DNA from: Algoriphagus iocasae
Lineage (GTDB): Bacteria; Bacteroidota; Bacteroidia; Cytophagales; Cyclobacteriaceae
Assembly: GCF_014206875.1 (NCBI RefSeq)
Contig: NZ_JACIJO010000001.1
Coordinates: forward strand, 806,001-870,000
DNA length: 64,000 nucleotides
Reading direction: 5' to 3'
In this document: positions 61,752-64,000 of the stretch, piece after piece
Layout: each line of letters opens with the position of its first letter
How positions within the stretch are numbered: the stretch's first letter is position 1
Notes under the pieces: generated by a model
The model's database searches: none
Told to the model about the DNA's origin: nothing
Seen by the model: the letters and a program-made list of their open reading frames with translations, nothing else
Translations under genes and position numbers: made by a program

Positions 61752-62552
61752 ATGGAACGGTCCAAAAGCAAAAAAATTCTTCTCACTTTAGTTTTCCTAG
61801 TCCCTTTTTTCTTTGGCGGATTCATTACTAACGAATCTATGATGCCAGCGTTTCGCATGAAGAAAATTGTCATCGATGCTGGACATGGCGGAAAAGATCC
61901 GGGTAACTTAGGTTCCAGGTCCAAAGAAAAGAATATTAATCTTGCAGTTGCCCTTTTAGTAGGGAAATATATTGAGGAAAATCTTCCGGATGTAGAAGTA
62001 ATCTACACAAGAAAGGACGATAGCTTTCCCGAATTGAAAGAAAGACCAATCATCGCCAACAAAAACAAGGCGGATTTATTTGTTTCCATTCATTCCAATT
62101 CAGCTCCAAACAGGTCTGCATACGGTACTGAAACTTTTGTGATGGGGATGAAGCATTTCGATGCCAACTTTGATATTGTAAAAAGAGAAAACTCTGTAAT
62201 TCTTTTGGAAGATAACTACAAAGAGAATTACGAAGGATTTGAACCTGGTTCACCGGAATCTTATATGATGTTTAACTTGATGTCAAAAGTGCACTTTGAA
62301 AATTCGGTGACTTTGGCAGATCATGTGGAAACTCAATTTAAAGATCGAGTTGGTAGAAAAAGTAGAGGAGTGAAGCAAGGACCATTTTACGTGCTTTGGA
62401 CTCCATCTATGCCAAGTGTTTTGATAGAGTTAGGTTTCTTATCCAACTCTAATGAAGAGGCATTTCTGATGAGCCAAAAAGGACAAGAGTACATGGCTTC
62501 AGCTATTTACAGATCTATTCGAGATTATAAAGAACAAATCGAAGCAAATTAA
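61752..62552 (+). CDS. N-acetylmuramoyl-L-alanine amidase
   Basis: 266 residues from ATG 61752; the frame is open upstream but that is antisense to lptD. An N-terminal helix (about 9-24) acts as signal anchor. Amidase_3 motifs: KIVIDAGHGGKDPGNLG (zinc His), ADLFVSIHSNSAPN (zinc His) and SVLIELGFLSNSNEE (catalytic Glu). It cleaves the peptide from MurNAc in peptidoglycan, probably in cell separation or remodelling. Own terminator. Confidence 0.93.
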   Translation: MERSKSKKILLTLVFLVPFFFGGFITNESMMPAFRMKKIVIDAGHGGKDPGNLGSRSKEKNINLAVALLVGKYIEENLPDVEVIYTRKDDSFPELKERPIIANKNKADLFVSIHSNSAPNRSAYGTETFVMGMKHFDANFDIVKRENSVILLEDNYKENYEGFEPGSPESYMMFNLMSKVHFENSVTLADHVETQFKDRVGRKSRGVKQGPFYVLWTPSMPSVLIELGFLSNSNEEAFLMSQKGQEYMASAIYRSIRDYKEQIEAN

Positions 62553-62576
62553 TTTCCTTTTGACTTTGAATCATTT

Positions 62577-62607
62577 AGCCCTTTTTCTCCCCGGAAAAAG
62601 GGCTTTT
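62577..62607 (+). terminator. Intrinsic terminator after the amidase gene
   Basis: 10-bp perfect stem AGCCCTTTTT / AAAAAGGGCT with an 8-base loop, then TTTTG. It lies 24 bases past the amidase stop. Confidence 0.88.
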
Positions 62608-62672
62608 GTTTATATTCAAACAAACTCTAAGTCCTGATTTGGAGTTTTTAATCTATAAACCCAAATACAAAC

Positions 62673-64000
62673 ATGAATTCTAAAGCATCCATGGAACCAC
62701 AAACTTTTCAATCATTACTGGAAATCTTAAAGTCCAAAACTGAGCAAGTCAAGCTTGGCGGTGGACCAAAGCGGATTGCCAAAGAACATGAGAAAGGAAA
62801 ATTGACAGCGAGGGAGAGGATACAATATTTGATTGATCAAGATTCTGATTTTTTGGAGATCGGGGCTTTCGCAGCTGATGGAATGTATGAGGAAGAGGGA
62901 GGTTGTCCTTCAGCAGGTGTTGTAACTGGAATTGCCCATGTACAGGGTAGAATGGTTGTAATCGTAGCAAATGATGCGACTGTCAAAGCAGGAGCTTGGT
63001 TTCCTATGACAGCAAAGAAAAATCTTAGAGCACAGGAAGTGGCAATGGAAAACCGCCTTCCGATAATTTATCTAGTCGATAGCGCCGGTGTTTTTCTTCC
63101 AATGCAAAATGAAATTTTTCCTGATAAAGAACATTTTGGAAGACAGTTCAGGAATAATGCGAAGATGTCTGCAATGGGAATTGTCCAAGTTGCGGCGATT
63201 ATGGGGAGTTGTGTAGCTGGTGGTGCTTACTTGCCCATCATGTCGGATGAAGCCATGATAGTTGATAAGACAGGCTCAATCTTTCTTGCGGGATCTTACT
63301 TAGTGAAAGCTGCAATCGGAGAAACGGTGGACAATGAAACTTTGGGAGGAGCCACGACTCATTGCGAGATTTCCGGAGTGACCGATAATAAATATGACTC
63401 CGATCAAGATTGTCTGGATGCAATCCGGAATATTTTTGACAAAATAGGAGCAGAACCGAAGGCAGGATTTGATCGCAAAGAGCCAAAGGAACCTGGCATT
63501 TCCGGAGATCAGTTATTAGATGTTTTTCCTATGGAAAGAGTAAAACCTTATGATATGCTTGAGGTAATTAAAGGTCTTGTCGATGAGGGAGAAATAGATG
63601 AATACAAAAAGGAATATGGAAAGACGTTGATCTGTGGTACTGCGAGAATTGATGGCTGGGCAGTAGGAATCGTCGCAAACCAGCGGAAAATCGTGAAAAC
63701 TGCAAGTGGTGAAATGCAGATGGGTGGCGTGATTTATTCCGATTCAGCAGATAAGGCAGCCAGATTTATTATGAATTGCAACCAGCGAAAAATTCCTTTG
63801 GTATTTCTTCAGGATGTGAGTGGATTTATGGTAGGAAGTAAGGCAGAACATGGAGGCATCATCAAAGATGGAGCTAAAATGGTGAATGCGATGGCCAATT
63901 CAGTGGTACCAAAATTCACAATCATTTTGGGAAATTCGTATGGTGCGGGAAACTACGCCATGTGTGGAAAAGCATATGATCCACGATTGATTTACTCTTG
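62673..64000 (+). CDS. Acyl-CoA carboxylase beta (carboxyltransferase) subunit, 3' truncated by window
   Basis: The first ~442 residues of a carboxyltransferase subunit; no stop is reached at the window edge. Motifs: KGKLTARERIQYLID, VVIVANDATVKAGAWFPMT, IYLVDSAGVFLPMQNEIFPD, HFGRQFRNNAKMSAMGIVQV, IMGSCVAGGAYLPIMSDE and FLQDVSGFMVGSKAEHGG. The FPDxxHFGR and MSDE spacing favours 3-methylcrotonyl-CoA carboxylase over propionyl-CoA carboxylase, but FLAGSYLVKAAIGE is somewhat divergent, so specificity is tentative. Biotin-dependent; the alpha subunit is outside the window. Confidence 0.92.
   Translation, partial: MNSKASMEPQTFQSLLEILKSKTEQVKLGGGPKRIAKEHEKGKLTARERIQYLIDQDSDFLEIGAFAADGMYEEEGGCPSAGVVTGIAHVQGRMVVIVANDATVKAGAWFPMTAKKNLRAQEVAMENRLPIIYLVDSAGVFLPMQNEIFPDKEHFGRQFRNNAKMSAMGIVQVAAIMGSCVAGGAYLPIMSDEAMIVDKTGSIFLAGSYLVKAAIGETVDNETLGGATTHCEISGVTDNKYDSDQDCLDAIRNIFDKIGAEPKAGFDRKEPKEPGISGDQLLDVFPMERVKPYDMLEVIKGLVDEGEIDEYKKEYGKTLICGTARIDGWAVGIVANQRKIVKTASGEMQMGGVIYSDSADKAARFIMNCNQRKIPLVFLQDVSGFMVGSKAEHGGIIKDGAKMVNAMANSVVPKFTIILGNSYGAGNYAMCGKAYDPRLIYS

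Noticed and set aside
1..64000. CRISPR arrays, insertion sequences, phage genes, tRNA or rRNA genes
   Set aside because: No repeat-spacer pattern, transposase or integrase motif, or tRNA-like TTCGA-arm cloverleaf context was found on reading. The TTCGAATCGGG near 53070-53090 belongs to the attenuator, not a tRNA.

Overview
The window looks like chromosomal DNA of an aerobic, low-to-mid GC member of the Bacteroidota, most like Cyclobacteriaceae (an Algoriphagus-type organism). This rests on family content: DUF4421, DUF4197, DUF6503-like lipoproteins, a type B DAHP synthase/chorismate mutase fusion, a LysRS with a C-terminal extension, a hydrolase/OsmC fusion and NrtR-type NUDIX regulators. AT-rich Bacteroidota-style promoter boxes (TAnnTTTG) and many short lipoprotein signals agree with it. 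The taxonomy is inferred from family recognition, not from a marker gene. I saw no rRNA, tRNA, CRISPR array or insertion sequence.

Layout. Positions 1-10400 form one tightly packed + strand operon with overlapping or abutting genes: the end of an FAD oxidoreductase, a membrane ferredoxin-like protein, a processive GT2 glycosyltransferase, a DPM1-like GT2, lipoproteins, a GT-C mannosyltransferase-like enzyme, a hydrolase/OsmC fusion and a GH113-like glycosidase. It ends at a strong hairpin. Positions 10508-14248 carry a two-gene conflict-type module: a DUF4062 protein and a STAND NTPase with a membrane segment and a C-terminal domain that looks like prokaryotic YEATS. A convergent secreted protein of unknown function follows. 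Positions 16158-20990 hold a small membrane protein behind a CRP/FNR-like box, then a carbohydrate group (GH109-like oxidoreductase, DUF2264, DUF1080, EEP phosphatase). Positions 21188-31601 are mixed metabolic and DNA-repair genes, including an NrtR-type regulator divergent from an esterase across a 23-bp palindrome. Positions 31803-36496 hold an ECF sigma factor plus TPR kinase pair and a cholesterol-dependent-cytolysin-like lipoprotein. Positions 36623-46632 are single genes, including a standalone Pycsar-effector-like (PycTM) membrane protein and a radical SAM/B12 protein.

Positions 46737-53232 (- strand) are the clearest regulated unit. A complete Phe/Tyr-directed operon (DAHP synthase/chorismate mutase, aroB, aroA, pheA, aminotransferase, tyrA) is preceded by a 31-codon leader peptide in which 8 of 9 consecutive residues are Phe or Tyr. 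An intrinsic terminator follows the leader and ends 6 bases before the first start codon. A 9-nt segment of the leader is perfectly complementary to the 5' arm of that terminator. This is the anatomy of ribosome-mediated transcription attenuation and is the best single discovery in the window.

Positions 53556-64000 hold housekeeping genes: proline dehydrogenase, lysyl-tRNA synthetase, a DUF4197 lipoprotein, arginine deiminase, LptD, a cell-wall amidase, and the 5' part of an acyl-CoA carboxylase beta subunit cut by the window edge.
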